DNA of 64,000 nucleotides from Dryomyza anilis (GCA_951804985.1 OX638130.1:82516583-82580582), one strand, 5' to 3'. Counted from the stretch's first letter, positions 44,813 through 56,406 are shown. Made by a program: numbers and translations. Notes: generated from the letters alone by a model not told the origin.

Positions 44813-45105
44813 ACACAGAAAAATATAATCGACGTAAATATAGCAACCGATATTAATTGCATGCATTAATCTAACGTTAAATCAACAATTGCGTTTGCTA
44901 TATGAATATTTTTACGAATTATTTAGTCGGCGCATTGTCAGTAATTATATTTGATATAACTGCACCGTCTAAATAATTTGCTACATTGACGTACAAATAT
45001 TCATATTCATATTGCTGATTTAACTACGAATAGCAAATGTTTTACTGAATTTCATAAATGGACTTATTGCATACAATTAATATCGATTGCTATATTTACG
45101 TCAAT
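44813..45105. mobile_element. palindromic foldback element (about 0.29 kb) of the TA-CAC type
   Basis: 'gacgtaaatatagcaaccga' (44831-44850) pairs with the complement at 45083-45102. Pairing continues through 'gttaaatcaacaat' and 'aattatttagtcggcgca' toward a centre near 44950, with small bulges. The left outer end 'cacagaaaaat' is preceded by TA. The matching right terminus is degraded. Confidence 0.65.
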
Positions 45106-45109
45106 TATT

Positions 45110-45590
45110 TATTTATTTGTACGGACCATTTCGGATACAGCCAAGTGTAGTCATCAGTGATCTTTTTGTGATGACGTCTTGATAACATCAAATAATTTGT
45201 ATATATGAACTCGCTGCGGTTGAGCTTCAATCTCATGAAGTCAGAAACGTCGGGAGTTGGTAGTCCTTTTTTGTTTTTGAATTAGTTTTAACAGCAAAAA
45301 ATTATAAAAAAAAGAATTGTCTGCCTTAACTAATAGCATAAAAAGGTTATTCAAAACAACAGACTTTTGTTTGTTGTTTTAACAAATTCCGGCACTTTCC
45401 TCTTTTTAGCAAATATGTTTGCTATTTTAGCAACCTTTTTTGCTACGGTTACAGACATTTTATTTTGAGTATTTTTTATATTAACAGAATCGATTGCAAA
45501 CAAATTCAGAAATAATTTATTGAAAATTAAATGAATTGATTTTAAATATATTTACGGTCTACTGATATAATTTACATACAAGAATAGTTT
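45110..45590. other. AT-rich stretch without recognisable genes
   Basis: Short dyads near 45360-45450 ('acagacttttgtttgttgt', 'tttgctattttagcaac') resemble TA-MITE interiors, but no ends are visible. Confidence 0.4.
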
Positions 45591-46550
45591 CACTGTGTGC
45601 TTGCTGGCAACAACTTACAATACATTGGAAGGCACATCCTTTAGTGTCCTCATAAAAAAAAAGGATTTCATTCATTATCGCAATGGCAATAGACACGGAG
45701 TTGTTAACACAAAGGCTTCAACAACAACTACAAATGATGAACACACATACTTACTCTACACACACACACACACCAACACACATACACACACACTCACACA
45801 CAAAGAGTATAAATAGTGTTACTGAGACACGACAGCTACTGGCTGCAGAGACATTTCCAAGAATATTCGCAAAATTCGCTTATAAAGAATTCCATGGGAC
45901 CAAAATCCAATTTAGTTTCTCGAGTGCTACACATGCGAGTATCTGAGCGCGCTGTAAGTATCTGAGCATCGCACAGATACTTGGCAGTAGGTACTAGCAA
46001 TAGCAACAGCTATGGCTCCATCAAAAGCACCATCAGAAGCACCATCAGCAACACGCAAACAACACTGACACCGGCATCATCTCCATCGACTATTTCATCC
46101 TCAGCTCTATCCTCAGCTTCGTCCTCACTTCCACCAACATCGTCATGCTGCTTGGCTGCTTGGCTGGATTCAGCTTTGTTGCCCAAAAAAGCTTAAATGC
46201 GTTAACGAATGTCAACAAAGAACAACAAGCGGCAAGGAGGCGCGGGACGGATTGTGACATCCCAAAACCGAGATGTGCAGCGAAATTTCCTGTGTGTGAA
46301 TTAAACAAAAAAAAAATCGTAGTAAATGCGGCCACGTGGACCGAGTTGGAGGCTCGCTCGAAATATGGGCCAAAATGAGGCTAATGTGTTTAAGCAGCAT
46401 TCGCACGGATAAGAACAACAGTCACAACAAAAGAGCGTAAGCGCATACCCACCGAGAGAGTCCGAGAAAGTCGTGGAGAATTTGTCAACGAGTAATGAAA
46501 AGTTAATGTAATTGCTTCGCTGAAAGCACAAAAAAGCTTTGATATTTGTT
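45590..46550. other. complex island 8 with CA repeat: candidate promoter or regulatory DNA
   Basis: Contains an irregular CA tract (45757-45802), then TATAAATA, then about 700 bp of balanced DNA. A plus frame (about 45981-46196) is Ser/Thr-rich but has no ATG in frame near its start; a donor-like GTAAGTAT lies at 45954. This combination could be a 5' exon region. It could equally be low-complexity noncoding DNA. Confidence 0.35.
45808..45815 (+). promoter_or_regulatory. TATA-box-like octamer TATAAATA after a CA repeat
   Basis: The octamer is followed by complex DNA; the predicted start would lie near 45838-45842. It is the best-placed of the three TATA-like octamers noted, since a splice-donor-like GTAAGTAT occurs 140 bp downstream. 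Confidence 0.27.
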
Positions 46551-47665
46551 TCAAAAATGTTATAATTTTCTTTAATTTCTATAATTTTCTTTATTATTTT
46601 TGTAATTTTTATTTTAATTTTTATAAATGTGCCATGCAGTTTTTACATTTTTGCTTTTGGTATTTTATTTACATAATTCTTATTACGTTCGTAGAAAAAA
46701 CTATATGAGCTTCAAAATGTAGAATCTGCAGCGGAAGATCGCAGAGAAATGGCTGAGTGAAAAAGCTTTATGATCTGCCACTCAATTACTGATGAGCGAA
46801 CTTACAACACTAATTGCAGTTCTGGCGAAAACAAGAACCATATCGACATTCCGAAATAAGAACAAGAACAACAACGACACTGTAAGAACAAGAATAATAT
46901 TGCACGAAATTTACAACAACAAAAGTATTGTATTTTTTTATTTGTTTTAAAATATCTTTTTTATGCGGTGCATTTAGTTAATAAGGCCGAAAATATCTAA
47001 AAGAAACTAGAGGTTTCAATCCCGAAACATTTTGACAATCGCGGCAATGAAAATGAGATAAAATTCTGTTATTCTGTAAATAATATTCTGTTAATAATAT
47101 AAAAAAAAAGTTTTTGTCTTATTTTCATTCGCATTTTATATTTCTCATCAAACGAGAATAGGACGCCCGGTGTACATCATTTCTTATTGGTAATTTCGGG
47201 ATTTCATTTTGGAATTTTCGGTACTGATTTTCTTCGGGATCCAGGGATTAGAAGCCCTCCATGAAACGTACCAATATATGGAAATCAGCAAACCAATTGA
47301 ACGTAATGAATTAAATCGATGAAACTTTGTATTTGAAGTCCTACTTAATTGGAAATTTGGTTGGGATAAAAACAAATAATGTTGTACGATTTGAAGAATT
47401 TAATTTTCCCTCTAATATCCTCTTATAAATATACAAACGTTTATTTATTAGCAGAATTGCCTAAATTCATTTCATACAAAAGATGCTGGTTTCGAAATTT
47501 AGCATGACCCTTGCAGCAGAGAACGAGAACAAGAACATTACTGACCCTGCAAGAACAAGAACGAGAAAACAGTCTACCTGACGATGCTACAACAAGAACG
47601 ACACTGCAAGAAAAAGACTAACATAGGTTGTTCTATTTTTGATAATCGATTGTCTAACTGAGTTT
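46551..47665. other. AT-rich stretch with two AAGAAC-type repeat patches
   Basis: Patches at 46826-46925 and 47508-47625 share 'aagaacaagaac' and 'gacactg(c/t)aagaa' and are probably copies of one low-complexity repeat. No gene signal. Confidence 0.45.
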
Positions 47666-47667
47666 CG

Positions 47668-48675
47668 TAAGAGGTTTTTTGTTTTTAATTTTATGTTTTT
47701 GTATTTGTGTTTTTGCTTTTGGGTTTTATTTTTATTTTTGTGTTTTTAATTTTGTATTTTGCTTTTGTGTATTTGGACCCGTGCACGACTCGTGCAAAGA
47801 TTTTGTGTTTTTGCTTTTTTGTTTTGCTTCTGTGTTTTTGTTTTTGCATTTATTTTTAATTTGGTGTTTTTGGTTTCGCTTTTGCTTATGTGTTTTGCTT
47901 ATGTGTTTAGTTTTTGTGTTTTTGCTTTTGTTTTGTGTTTTGCTTTTGTGTTTTTGTTTTTGCATTTTTTTTGTGTTTGCTTTTGTTTTTGTGTTATTGC
48001 CTTTTTTTTGCTTTTGTTTTTGTTTTTGTGTCTTTGCTTATTCGTTTGTGTTTTTGTTTTTTGCTTTTGTTTGTGTTTTTACTTTAGTTTTTTGTTTTTT
48101 CTTTTGATTTTGTGTTTGATTTTGTTTTTCTGTCTTTGCTTTTGTTTTTGTTTTTGTATTTTTCCTTTTGTTTTTGTACTTTTGTTTTTGTGTCTTGGCT
48201 TTGTTTTTGCTTTTGTATTTTGCTTTTGGGTTTTTGCTTTTGATTTTTGTTATGTTTTTGTTTTCGATTTTGCTTTAATGTTTTTGATTTTGTGTTTTTG
48301 CTTTTGTTTTTTGGGGTTCTGCTTTTGTTTTTGTGGTTCTGCTATACAAATAGTATTTGCTTTAGTTTTTGTATTAAAATCTTTTGTTTTTTTCTAATTT
48401 GCTTTTGTTTTTGTCTGATTGCTTCAGTTCCTGCTTTTGTTTTTTTGCTTTTGTATTTCAGTTTTTTTGTTTCATTTTCTTAGCTTGTGTATGTGCCGAG
48501 TTATGTCGTTTTAAATGTTTAGATTGTATGAGTGGTGCCATGCCGCTTTATTCCGTACTCCATTGAATCCTGGTACAAAATTTCAGTTAAATCGGTTCGG
48601 CGGTTTAGACGTGATGCTGAAATAAACATACAGACAGACCGACAGACATACCAAGAGTTTAATATGCAGACTAGC
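47668..48675 (+). mobile_element. family C element C1 with 0.7-kb TTTTTGTG-type repeat; first unit of a tandem array
   Basis: The head 'tggacccgtgcacgactcgt' is at 47774; similar T-rich repeat already precedes it from 47668. An irregular (TTTTGTGTTTTTGC)n tract runs to about 48480. The 3' end follows: 'gtgtatgtgccgagttatgt', 'cagttaaatcggttcggcgg', 'tttagacgtgatgctg', a CAGACAGACC tract and 'gcagactagc'. The long frames in the tract (47679-48107, 47759-48397) are products of the repeat. Confidence 0.75.
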
Positions 48676-49238
48676 TGGACCCGTTGCACGACTCGTGCCA
48701 AGATTTTTTAAATGCAAGGATATGGAGTGATTTTATTAATATAAAGAACATTTTTATTATTTATATCTTCTCCGTAAAACGCTTTCCCGTAGAATTCTTC
48801 CCGGTAGAATTCTTTCCCGGTAGAATTCTTTCCCGTAGAATTCTTTCCCGTAGAGTTTTTTTCAGTAGAATTTTTAGTGTGGTGAATTTTATTGTGGTGA
48901 GTTTTAGTGTAGTGAGTTTTAGTGTGATGAGTTTCATTGTGGTGAGTTTTAATGTGGTGTGGTTGCTTTTGTATATTTTTTTTTGTCTTTGAGTTTTTTC
49001 ATCTTCTTAGCTTGTGTATGTGCCGAGTTATGTCGTTTTGAAAGTTTAGGTTGTATGGGAGGTGCCACGTCCCTTTGTCCAATCCCGCCCATATACATCC
49101 TATGACACCCTCCGGACTCCATAGTATCCTGGTGAAAAATTTCAGTTAAATCGGTTTAGCGGTTTAGACGTGATGCTGGAACAAACAGACAGAAAGACAG
49201 ACTGACAGACGGACCAAGCGTTTTATATATAGACTAGT
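48676..49238 (+). mobile_element. family C element C2, second unit of the tandem array
   Basis: It begins 'tggacccgttgcacgactc' directly after C1. It carries a 'tcccgtagaattcttt' minisatellite (48783-48850), a 'gtggtgagttttagt' minisatellite (48875-48960) and the common 3' end, finishing 'ttttatatatagactagt'. The same ACTAG(C/T)TGGACCCG junction links C1-C2 and C2-C3. Confidence 0.78.
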
Positions 49239-50150
49239 TGGACCCGTGCACCACTCGTGCCAAGATTTAGTGAATTCAAAGATATGGAGCATGGGCCCGT
49301 GCCACAGGGGCCCGTGCATCGTTGTATAAGTTTTTCTGGGTTTTATAAATGTAATAACCAAATAATAATTCTCCGCCAAAAAAAAACTATTCTCAAAGAC
49401 AATTCTTTCTGAGACTGCGCTTCCCCGTAGAATATTTCGCCCTAGATTTCTTCCCAGTAGAAAACTTCCATGTAAAATTCTTCCCCATAGAACGCTTTCT
49501 CGTAGAATCATTCCCGGTAGAAATCTTCCCGTAGAACTCATCCCGGTAGAATTGTTCCCGGTAGAATTCTTTCCCATAGAATTCTTCCCAGTAGAAATTT
49601 TGGTGTGGTGAGTTTTAATGTAGTGAGTTTCAGTGTGGTGAGTTTAGGTGAGATGAATTTTGGTGTGGTGAGTTTTAGTGTTGTAAGTTTTAGTGTGGTG
49701 AGTTTTAGTGTGGTGAATTTTATTGTGGTGAGTTTCAGTGTGGTGAATTTTATTGTGGTGAGTTTTAGTGTGGTGAGTTTTAGTGTGGAGAGTTTTAGTG
49801 TGGTGAGTTTTAGTATGGTGAATTTTAGTGTGGTGAATTTTACTGTGGTGAGTTTCATTGTGGTGAGTTTTAATGTGTGGTTGCTTTTGTATATTTTTTT
49901 TTTGTATTTGAATTTTTTGTTTCATCTATTTAGCTTGTGTATGTGCTGAGTTATGTCGTTTGGAATTTTTAGGTTGTATGGTAGGTACCACGCGTCCAAT
50001 CGCGCCCATATGTAGCCTATGACACCCTCTGTACTCCATAGTATCCTGGTGCAAAATTTCAGTTAAATCGGTTTAGCGGTTTAGACGTGATGCTGGAACA
50101 AACATACAGACTGACCGACAGACATACCAAGAGTTTAATATATAGATAGA
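49239..50150 (+). mobile_element. family C element C3, third unit of the tandem array
   Basis: Starts 'tggacccgtgcaccactcgt' and contains an extra segment (49288-49420) related to C7. Next come about ten 'cccgtagaattcttt'-type units (49430-49600), about eighteen 15-bp 'gtggtgagttttagt' units (49600-49880) and the common 3' end, with 'gagtttaatatatagatag' at its close. The frames here (VVSFS or KLTTL periodic peptides) reflect the 15-bp period and are not genes. Confidence 0.78.
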
Positions 50151-50500
50151 TGTGGATTGCAGTTTACGTGTAGAAAACTAATAAAGTTTAAGCTTTATTT
50201 AAGGACAAAAAGAGTCTATTTAATTAAAAATACTGGTTAATAAAGACGGGTTTAATTTAATTTTCGCCTTCAAAGAACATAGATTTTTTAAAACTCCATC
50301 ATGGTTCTATATTTGCCGCAGTAATTTAAGTATTTATTACTATAACTTTTATTAAATGTTTATCATTAGTAATAATTAATACATATTTTTAATCATTAAA
50401 AGATTCTGAACCGAGAAGAATCGCTTTTCTTTCTTGATTTTTTTACTCCGCGAAACCACTCAGACGTATTATATTTTTAAGATCTTGTTAAAAATTTGTT
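50151..50500. other. AT-rich stretch without recognisable genes
   Basis: No feature seen. Confidence 0.4.
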
Positions 50501-50503
50501 TAC

Positions 50504-50546
50504 ATGACCTAGTGAAAATCAGGCAGTAGGATTTTCACTAGGTCAT
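50504..50546. repeat. perfect 17-bp inverted repeat with 9-nt loop
   Basis: atgacctagtgaaaatc pairs exactly with gattttcactaggtcat around 'aggcagtag'. Two copies of 'atttgatttttcgaac' follow at 50558-50592, and a variant 'aaatgacatagtgaaaac' at 50593-50610. Confidence 0.7.
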
Positions 50547-50619
50547 TATGTATCATATTTGATTTTTCGAACATTATTTGATTTTTCGAACAAAATGACA
50601 TAGTGAAAACAAAGCATAA

Positions 50620-51188
50620 GGTTGAGTTTTGTAGTCACATTTTCCAATTAAACGTGGTTTGAATTAATTGTTTATCTGACTAAAAATTTAAAGAAATGCG
50701 TGCATTTCGCTTAGGAACTGTGTACGTTTAAAAAGGTGAAACAGTTTAAACAAAGTTTAATATAACACTGAAAATTGGACCTGTATGTTTCAGAAACTTT
50801 TTTTTCAAAATCAGATGGAGTTTTTATCAAATCCAACTGGAAACTGACAAGTAAACATTCCAAAAAAGTCTTCGTGTTTTCGAAATATAGTAAAAACATA
50901 TACCAGATTATGACGAAATTTATTCTTAGGTATGCCTATAAAATATAAATCTATTAAATTTAAATGTAGATTAATAAGGACTCCTGAATATGAACTATGA
51001 CAGTAATTCGCAGCAGCCAAACATTGACCGACTATTCGGCTAATAGTCATTTGCAAAAACCCGAACAATGACTTCAGAAATCAGCTATTTGCAAAACAAC
51101 AACTACCAGAAATAGGTATCTTTTGTGTTTGACTGTGCCAGAAAATCATAAAACCCAAACTACAGCAGCGTCAATGTCTGAAACAAAT
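50620..51188. other. AT-rich stretch without recognisable genes
   Basis: Frames 50711-50899 and 50811-51068 (minus) have no recognisable motif. Confidence 0.4.
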
Positions 51189-51284
51189 ATCACAGCAGCA
51201 GTAGTCATGTTTCATGTTTGTATTTCTACTGCTGATTGTCACAGTTATAATTTTCCGAAATGTGATATGACTACTGCTGCTGAT
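51189..51284. repeat. inverted repeat with CAGCAGCAGTAGTCAT arms
   Basis: atcacagcagcagtagtcat (51189-51208) pairs with atgactactgctgctgat (51267-51284) apart from a 2-base bulge; further 'cagcagtag' copies lie just outside (51297-51305). Confidence 0.6.
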
Positions 51285-51309
51285 GTTAAATTTTCACAGC
51301 AGTAGCAAC

Positions 51310-52190
51310 AGCAAATGAAATAGTTCAGTATTTTTTAAAATCCTGATGAGGAGTATAAGCATAATTGATGAAATTGATTTATTTTTGAAATGAAAATAGG
51401 TCCCAAATACGGTTTTCTTTACTAATTACCTTTTTTTAATAAAACAATTTTTGGAAAAACCATCGAAATATATTTCAGTGATGCCATGTCAGATCAACTG
51501 AGAATATTAATATTTTAGCTGGACCATATCTGAAATAAATGAAACTATGTAGGATAGTTTTACGTTCACAAAATTTCAGTTTCAGAGATATTTGTACATA
51601 AAAATAAATATAATATACTATAACTTAACTAATAGATAAACTAGATAATTAATTTAAACTGAATTTTAAATATTATAAATATGCGCAAAAATAGCATAAA
51701 ATTTAAAATATAGGTGGCATGACAACATATAAAAATACAAAGGGGAAAAAATAAAATTTTTTAATTAAAAAAAAAACAAATTAAATTTGAATAGTATCCT
51801 GTTTCCTGCAAATGTTAAAAATTTCAGAGTGGAGTTCGGGTTCGTTACCAAGTCAAGAATATAAATAATATACAAAATTGAAATTTGAATTTTTCATTTC
51901 ATTTTCAATAGACTCCGTCAAATATCGAGTATGGTTTCTATTCTATGGTCCTCATTTTTGAATACGAAAATTTCATTCATGAATATTTTGATTTTTGTAT
52001 CGTCGAAAGTTAAATGTAAACTAAAATAACTAAAAAATGTCATGAGGAAGGAGGAAATTTTGAGCAAAAATATTAAATAAATTATATTAAAAACCATTGT
52101 CTAAAAAATCTTAAACATTCAAAATTAAAAATAGAATATTTTGATATTATGATTTTTAATTATTTTTTTTTATTTAATAAGGGATGTCCA
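51310..52190. other. AT-rich stretch without recognisable genes
   Basis: No coding signal or shared repeat. Confidence 0.4.
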
Positions 52191-53130
52191 ATTATTGTAC
52201 AGAGTCCACCTGCAACTTTTAAACGGCATCGCTTTCAACCAATTCATTCAAATTCGTTTCAATCACAGCTTTACACACGTGCTTCCTGTCAAATAAAAAC
52301 AAATACGCAGTAAACTCAGAGCACACAAACGTTACTCTCCGACGCACATACACTAGGCGCACAACATGCTGAGCGCCGAAGTTCGCTCAGTGCAAGCACA
52401 AAGAGCTTTTACGTTTCGGCGACTCACGCATTGCACCCACAAAACAACCAACAAAAGTAACGAGTAAAAGACAACCACAACAACAACGAGTAGTAACTTG
52501 CATTAGTTGTAACAACGAATGCTGCACGAATGGTGACGATGTGAATTCGTCGTCTTCGTCGTTCTAGTTGTCGTCGTTTTCCTCGCTGTACTCGTTGTTC
52601 TGGTTGCCTTCGTCATCGTCCTCGTTGTCATCGTCAACATCATGATGTGCTGCCGTGTCGTGCCACGCCGTAGCGTCGTAGCTTCGGAAATAATCCGTTT
52701 TAAGGATTGGAATTAGTTGCGAATTGAACTTTGTTGACACCGGTACCGGATGCGGACGGCGTAACAACGAATGACAGACAGCGCGTACGAATTAGTCCAG
52801 TGTGCATCCGGAATTCGGACGAACGCACCATATGCACGAGTGTTTGTGTGATTTGGTTTTATGTGCACTACGTAAAATGCAACGGAAGTGATCAAAATTA
52901 TTTAAACATTTTTGAATTTAGTTCGTGTCTTTAGTCTGCAGTCAAGTGTTGGGTTGCTGCATTTATTGCGGGTCAACTGGCAGTGGAAGTGTTGTCATTG
53001 TTTTGTTGGTGGTACCCGTACCACGCATCCTGACTGTGTTTGTGTGCGTCGTTTTGTGTTTAAGTCCTGTAATTTGAAATATTCAGGATCAGTGTTAACT
53101 CTAAATAAAAGGAATATTTAAAATCTCGAT
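52190..53130. other. complex island 9: candidate promoter-proximal or regulatory DNA
   Basis: Balanced unique DNA with ACACAC/ACGCAC motifs, CAACAACAACGAGTAG and a GTC/CTC-rich patch (52545-52640). That patch encodes an acidic Asp/Glu run on the minus strand (52564-52767), a result of the trinucleotide-like composition. There is no recognisable domain on either strand. Confidence 0.35.
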
Positions 53131-55554
53131 GTAGAAAAATTTTGTACAAAAAAGTAAAAACCGTAAGCACTACATAAAGAAATTTCAATGAACTACATGA
53201 CGTATAAGTGATTTTAAATATTTAAAACGGCATCTGAAAGCGATTCCCATGTGAGTATTTAAAGGATTAAATGATACACCGAAGAGTCTTGAAACGTGAG
53301 CAAGTTACTGTTTTTCAAAAGATCCTATTTTACAGAATATATTAAAATTTGCACTTCAAACTGCCACATTTTTGTTATTATTATTATTTTCTCATTTTTT
53401 ACAACGCATTTATAATATAGACATTTGTAATACCACATTTTTAACGTAATTTGTTTAAAATCTAAACGTCTGATTGTTGATTGATACAGAGAAAAATTAA
53501 TTAGTTAATTAGAAATTTTAAATATTTGGAATATGTTGACGAAATGTCAAACTAAGTTCAATTTGAAAATTTTACTGGAAACTTACTCTAAATAGCGCCA
53601 ATTCGTGTTGCTTGTATAATTCTTATCGGATAATTTTTGACCTACACTCAGAAAAATATTTCAGAAAATACTATTTAATTTCTTTATTGAGTTATCGAGT
53701 TATTACTCAAAACAAATAACTGCCAATTGTCGTTTTTATATTACACCATTCGACAGTAAACATGAAAAAATCGACATGTACGTGAAACTAGGGATCATTT
53801 TAAAAATTTACGGTTTTTTTCCATTTGAAATGCAAAAAAAAAAACTTTGGACTTTGAAAACTTTTCTGCAGGGGATCAAAGTAAAAAAAATGTAAATATT
53901 TTGACTAGTGTTACCAGATTTGAATAATTTTTATCGTTTAAAAGATTTTCAGTAATGTTATCAATCAAAAATATACAGTACATGTAACTGAAGAAAAAAA
54001 ATATTACGGAGATTTGCATGTAAAAAGCTAATAAAAATGCAAAACAAATAAAAAATTCGAATTTTTTCACTTGAGATATTTTAAAACGGTTTTCAGTTTA
54101 TGGTTTATGTGTTAATTGGTTATTTAAGTCCCATACAAATATAATTATTTCATGATAAAATGTACAATCTATGTATAAATATGTAAAGTAAAGTCTTCAA
54201 AAATGAAAACAAAAATTTATGTTCAAGCCTATATCTTTGAAACTAAACAAGATATTTTCTCAAGTAAGCTTATATTGAGTAAACTCAATGTAAGCTTTTC
54301 ATAATCAAAATAATTTTAAAAATCGGATTAATTTTTGGATTTTTTACAATTTTTGAAAAATTGTTCATGAAAAAAATCTCAACTTTACTGATTTTTATCT
54401 CCATAACCATTAAAGATACAAACACCAATTTTACAACTAAAGTTCTCTCGAGTTCATTCTATATAACACTTTTTAAATCGGTTCATTGGTTCCAAAAATA
54501 CTGAATTTCACCCGATTTCATCCGATTTAAGCCACTGTGTAACAGTGGACAAACTACGTGAAATTTTTTTTGGGTAGACTTAATAGTTTAAACAAGAAAA
54601 AAATAACTTCAAGTTATTATCAAAAACACATTTTAAAAGAAGCGTAAAAAAATTTTAAGCCGCGATAATTTTAAAAACCTGCCTACGGTTTTTTTCATTT
54701 TGGTCTTTAAATACTCGGGGGATGTCCGAAACATATTATTAAAAATGTAAGTTCTCCCATGACTTTTTGGATGAAAGTGTTTCAGGCTAGGCGTGGCCAA
54801 TTTCGGAATCAGTACCACAAATGATCCAATATTTACTACAAAATTTTACTGCACCAAAATGAGTGTAGGGCAGTGTAATCATTAATATACAAATTCGTAA
54901 ATAAAGCATAATGCAGTTAAAAAATATGAAGAGCCTATAGGCTCCTTTTAAAATGGTTTAACCAAAGAAAATTTCGTTTTTTTTGTACTTTTTCAATTTC
55001 AAGGACGATGCGCGAGTATAAAATTTTATTCAAAATTGATGAAATTTTAGGAGGACATTAATAGATACAATCTCTAATTTTTGGAGTCTATTACGATCCA
55101 AAAAAAAGTTCATGTATATGGGAAAAAAATAAAAATATGGATTTAAAGTATATTTTAACTTTATCTGCAATGCGCGAACATAGTACATTATTTTTTTTTT
55201 TTGACTCAAATTTTTTGTGGTAAACTCTAGCATCATAATGTAACATTTAAGTCCTATTACATTTTGAAATAAAAATAAAAGTTTGGTTTCGAACCCGCCT
55301 ATTGTACACCCAGCCTAAAACACTTAACCCAAAAGTCTAACCCTATCGTAGTTTTATAGTGAATTGGTTTAGTACAGCTCCACATTTGTAACCTTTTCAA
55401 ACAAAATTCATCGCATGCAGAATGTGGCTCTATGAAATGAGGCCCCATGAAATAAATCCTCAGACTAAGAAACGAAATAAATCCCGAACAGTTATAAAAA
55501 AAAACAGCAACACTACTTTTTTCATTAAGAAATAAGTACCAATTAATAAAAAAT
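53131..55554. other. AT-rich unannotated stretch with scattered dyads
   Basis: A TA-preceded 'cactcagaaaaatatttcag' at 53645 is a TA-CAC MITE left end without a visible partner. Hairpin ccactgt-gta-acagtgg lies at 54532-54548, and an imperfect palindrome around aagctta at 54266-54298. No gene signal. Confidence 0.4.
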
Positions 55555-55555
55555 G

Positions 55556-55842
55556 TAGCGTTGGTAGTTCGTATGGTTAGTGCGTTGGACTACGATGCTT
55601 TCGACTACGAGTCAAAAGGTCCGCGGTTCGATCCGCAGCGACTGCCAACATCTTTTTCATACAAAACATTTTTCTATGCGATGTTACTTCTCGGCAGTAA
55701 ATGGCAAACTTACGAGAGTAAAACATTGCTTATGAAAAGCTCTCACCCGCCGGTTGGATTCGGCAATAAACTGTAGATCCCACCAATTTGAGTACAAATA
55801 TAACACGAACAACTCAAATGGCGAGAGAGCTCGGCCGAAGTT
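55556..55842 (+). mobile_element. tRNA-headed SINE (family D), diverged copy D3
   Basis: The head retains 'ggttagtgcgttggac' and a B box 'ggttcgatcc', with a short local duplication around 'gactac' in the anticodon arm. The body ('ggcagtaaatggcaaactta', 'gaaaagctctcacccgccg', 'ggcaataaactgtag') is complete. The tail after 'gctcggccgaag' is truncated and no TSD is clear, so this is an older copy. Confidence 0.82.
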
Positions 55843-56111
55843 AAAAATAGTTTTATTAATATTTTTGTATTTTCGATTACACAGTGCGGCAAAATGACAC
55901 CTTTTTGAATTGAACTCCGATTTGATTTTATATTGAGCTTCTATGTGGTCTACCGATAAAAAGTGTAGTATAAACTTATACCCTACACGTCTGGGTTAGG
56001 CGTTATAGCGTTCTAAATGGTTCAAAAGATAACCAATATAGTTCGCCATTTTGCACCGAAATGGTTCATAAACGGTTTTTCAATAAGAGCACTACAAAAG
56101 TTTTTTCAAGT

Positions 56112-56406
56112 GTTTTTCAACAGGGACGCTACAAAAGTAGAGCAACAGGGACAGCAAATGACGCCATATTTCTTTCCGCTCTTTTGACATTTCTCTTCAG
56201 TAAGGTTTGCCATTTTATGACGGAAAGATATACGAGCCAACAATGAGTCGAAATTATTAAAATTTACTACCGAAATTCGAATTCGTATATCTTTCCATCA
56301 TGAAATGGCAAACCTTACTGAAGAGAAATGGGAAAAGAGCGGCAAGAAATATGGCGTCGTTTACTGTCCCTGTCGCTCTACTATTGTAGCGTCCCTATTA
56401 AAAACC
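56112..56406. mobile_element. nested foldback element (about 0.29 kb)
   Basis: 'agggacgctacaaaagtaga' at the left and 'gtagcgtccct' at the right bound two complementary arms of roughly 115 bp ('gccatatttctttccgctct', 'cttcagtaaggtttgccat', 'gaaagatatacga') around a spacer of about 45 bp. It lies only in the left arm of the large palindrome. The phrase 'ggtttgccatttta(t)gacg' resembles part of the SINE D body, which may be coincidence. Confidence 0.68.

Noticed and set aside
47679..48566. Long Phe/Cys/Leu-rich open frames (up to 212 codons)
   Set aside because: They are translations of an irregular TTTTTGTG-type simple repeat; adjacent frames are open in the same way and there is no start context or domain.
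49538..49949. Periodic peptides (VVSFS or KLTTL repeats) on both strands
   Set aside because: A 15-bp minisatellite has a period divisible by three, so all frames without a stop in the unit stay open; not evidence of a gene.
50504..50546. microRNA precursor
   Set aside because: The stem is only 17 bp with a 9-nt loop and does not extend outward, too short for a normal pre-miRNA.
52564..52767. Acidic Asp/Glu-rich protein fragment on the minus strand
   Set aside because: Arises from a GTC/CTC trinucleotide-like patch; no start context or flanking domain.
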